Of a stretch of DNA of 64,000 nucleotides, positions 62,595 through 64,000 are shown in pieces. Origin of the DNA: Chrysaora quinquecirrha (taxonomy: Eukaryota > Cnidaria > Scyphozoa > Semaeostomeae > Pelagiidae); assembly GCA_014526335.1 (NCBI GenBank), contig JACTAT010000049.1:1358501-1422500 (forward strand), in the 5' to 3' direction. A program made the translations under genes and the position numbers. The notes under the pieces were generated by a model. It had not been told where the DNA came from and did not search any database. It worked only from the letters and a program-made list of their open reading frames with translations. The number at the start of each line of letters is the position of its first letter. Position 1 is the stretch's first letter.

Positions 62595-62787
62595 GTTTTT
62601 TTTTATTTCTGGAGATCTATCAAGTGCGAATGAAAGTGAGGAGGATGAGAGTGTAAATAAGAAAGAAGGAAAGAGAAAGATAGAATTAGATGAAGAATTT
62701 AAAGAATTCTTATTATTCAAGAGAAAAAGGAAAGCTGAGATGGAGAAGAAGAAAAAAACGGAATTAAATACAAAAACAAATTATTGA
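62595..62787 (+). CDS. Small charged ORF (homologue of 772-1209)
   Basis: The frame reads SSANESEEDESVNKKEGKRK, then ELDEEFKEFLLFKRKRKAE, Lys/Glu-rich throughout. It begins right after the PLE 3' end, so the PLE may have inserted into the left part of this gene. Followed after 90 bp by the PESE/P-loop ORF, as in the 0.8-1.9 kb block. Confidence 0.5.
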
Positions 62788-62877
62788 ATAAATTTAAGAA
62801 ATAGTTTTGTCTATTTTCTTTTTGTTAATTTTTTTGTATATATTTTAGAACTTATTCTAATCATCTAGTTAGTAATA

Positions 62878-63357
62878 GTGAAGAGAAAACCGAAATTTGA
62901 TGTCTATTTGCCTGAATCTGAATTGGAACATTCTGAAAATGAAAGTGAAAATGATGATGATGATGATTATGAAATTGGAAGACTAAGACATATGAGCATG
63001 AGATATGGGGATGAATTTCAAAATTTATACGGTGAGGGCAGAACAATGGGAGTGTCTAAAGAAGAAATATCTTGTCAAGATATCTTATTGTCTTTGAATC
63101 ATATTGATAGTGTTTTATATGATCAATATAGAGCGAAGCTTAAATTGATTTATGATCATAAACCAAAAGTAGTGGAAACTGTAATAGAAAATCCTTTTAC
63201 ACTTTTGTTAACTGGCAAATCTGGTTGTGCCAAAACTTATTGGGTTAATAACAAATTACAAAATTGGAGAAATATCACTTCGGATAAAGATGGCAAGTTA
63301 TTTAAAAAATATTATGGTTTTATGGAGTTGAACAGCCAGAGTTTTTTCAAAAGTTGA
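62878..63357 (+). CDS. PESE gene with P-loop NTPase domain (truncated)
   Basis: Starts at a GTG where the related genes have ATG (VKRKPKFDVYLPESELEHSE), then an Asp run and NLYGEGRTMG. About residue 100 onward gives VIENPFTLLLTGKSGCAKTY with a Walker A motif (GKSGCAKT). N-P-F-T/S-x-x-x-x-G-x-S/T-x-x-x-K-T is how A32-like packaging ATPases of Polinton-like viruses and other viral ATPases begin. The domain is cut at about 63355, before Walker B, by gag sequence. The assignment to a packaging ATPase is an inference; it could be another P-loop class. Confidence 0.55.
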   Translation: MKRKPKFDVYLPESELEHSENESENDDDDDYEIGRLRHMSMRYGDEFQNLYGEGRTMGVSKEEISCQDILLSLNHIDSVLYDQYRAKLKLIYDHKPKVVETVIENPFTLLLTGKSGCAKTYWVNNKLQNWRNITSDKDGKLFKKYYGFMELNSQSFFKS

Positions 63358-63358
63358 A

Positions 63359-64000
63359 ATCGAGACATGGAGAAGGGAATAAAGTGGTTGATAAAATGGG
63401 AAATTGCAGCCAGAGCAAATGGATGGACAGAGCAACACCAGCTACAAATTTTACCGGCTTATCTGAGTGGCTGCACGGCAAGAATGACCAGTTCAACATG
63501 GAGGAAAAGAGATTTTTGGCCCGGCAGAAATTGCAAGAAATCACCCAGGGACCAAAGGAATCGGTGGTGGATTTTGCTGAGAGAGTGGATCGTTTGGTGC
63601 TCAAGGGACATGATGGTGTAGATGATGGTGAAAGAAGAGACCGGATCGCCTGTGAGAATTTCATAAAGGGACTCCGCCTGGAAATAAAAGAAACCGTTTG
63701 GGAGAAGTGTCCACGTTCTTTTCAGGAGGTGATCACAGCCACAGAAAGGAGAGAGGTGTACTTGAACTCAATGGAAAGAAGGTCCCACGTCAATGAAATC
63801 TCAGACGACGTTATGGCGACGATGCAGCGATATAATGAAGACAGAACGAAAAGCAACGATGAGATATGGAAAGCCATACAGAGTTTAACATCAGCCATAC
63901 AGAACCTGGCAGCACAGTCAGCGCAGTCAGCCCCGAAGTATCCCCAGTATCAAGGTGCCCAAGGTCAAGAACCTGCTTCCAGTGTCATAGGCCTGGTCAT
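63359..64000 (+). pseudogene. LTR-retrotransposon gag (Ty3/gypsy-like), frameshifted, runs off the window
   Basis: One frame gives KWLIKWEIAARANGWTEQHQ and LQILPAYLSG, then after a shift near 63465-63480 the next frame gives FLARQKLQEITQGPKESVVD, FAERVDRL, ENFIKGLRLEIKETVWEKCP. W--K-E--A-A-G-W-----L---P-Y-L-G, and later ESV-DF-ERV--L and F--GL, are gag capsid features of Ty3-like elements. The rest of the polyprotein is outside the window. Confidence 0.7.

Overview
The window looks like repeat-rich, AT-rich nuclear DNA of an invertebrate animal (cnidarian-, sponge- or mollusc-like; the sequence alone does not fix the phylum). Several genes are split by GT-AG introns, there is a 121-bp satellite, and almost every recognisable protein comes from a eukaryotic mobile element or an integrated Polinton-like virus. 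I see no host housekeeping gene and no bacterial operon. Family names below come from remembered family features; no database search was possible.

Layout. 0-3.2 kb: a block of small plus-strand ORFs (a broken coiled-coil + MATH/TRAF-like ORF, charged ORFs, two copies of a gene starting MKRK..F.VY.PESE) bounded by a 283-bp direct repeat. 3.28-6.46 kb: ~26 copies of a 121-bp satellite. 6.9-13.6 kb (minus): an intron-containing KDZ (Kyakuja-Dileera-Zisupton) transposase, interrupted by a hAT-type MITE with an 8-bp target duplication and by a LINE tail. 14.6-15.6 kb: Penelope-like (PLE) fragments back to back. 15.6-18.0 kb: a decayed Polinton (polymerase B C-terminus, core-protein-like ORF, retroviral-type integrase). 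18.2 kb: THAP domain. 18.6-21.2 kb: LINE with EEP endonuclease and RT. 21.5-22.6 kb: unnamed transposon-like gene. 23.9-30.75 kb: MULE transposase with SWIM finger, then an Ulp1-like protease with a zinc finger. 32-36 kb: a pogo-like MITE, a PLE piece, and an En/Spm (TNP2) pseudogene split by a tRNA-SINE. 36.5-40.6 kb (minus) and 43.8-45.6 kb (plus): two Helitron copies sharing an extra non-helicase ORF. 42.4-43.7 kb: CR1-like LINE.

45.55-49.52 kb (minus): the best-preserved module, a compact intronless Polinton/adintovirus-like capsid cluster: small ORFs, penton-like minor capsid protein (one frame break), pX-like basic core protein with a KKSPAG repeat, an intact 437-aa major-capsid-like ORF, and an adenain-like protease cut off by Helitron sequence. 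Upstream of it lie a 29/35-bp minisatellite and then a dense array of heat-shock-element pentamers with CCAAT, direct-repeat hairpins and two perfect CRE palindromes (50.1-50.45 kb). 50.46-51.86 kb: DIRS-like RNase H and tyrosine recombinase. 52-56 kb: a 280-bp hairpin, a PLE linker, a DUF6589-type pseudogene, a RecQ-like fragment and a pogo-like MITE.

56.66-62.57 kb: three PLE units, one minus and two plus in tandem. Each 3' region carries a hammerhead ribozyme that I can fold base by base. 62.6-63.36 kb: ORFs homologous to those at 0.8-1.9 kb, now fused to a P-loop ATPase domain, so both ends of the window belong to one poorly known element family. 63.36-64 kb: LTR-retrotransposon gag. Overall this is a nested transposon graveyard with a few modules (capsid genes, PLE RT) that still have long open frames.
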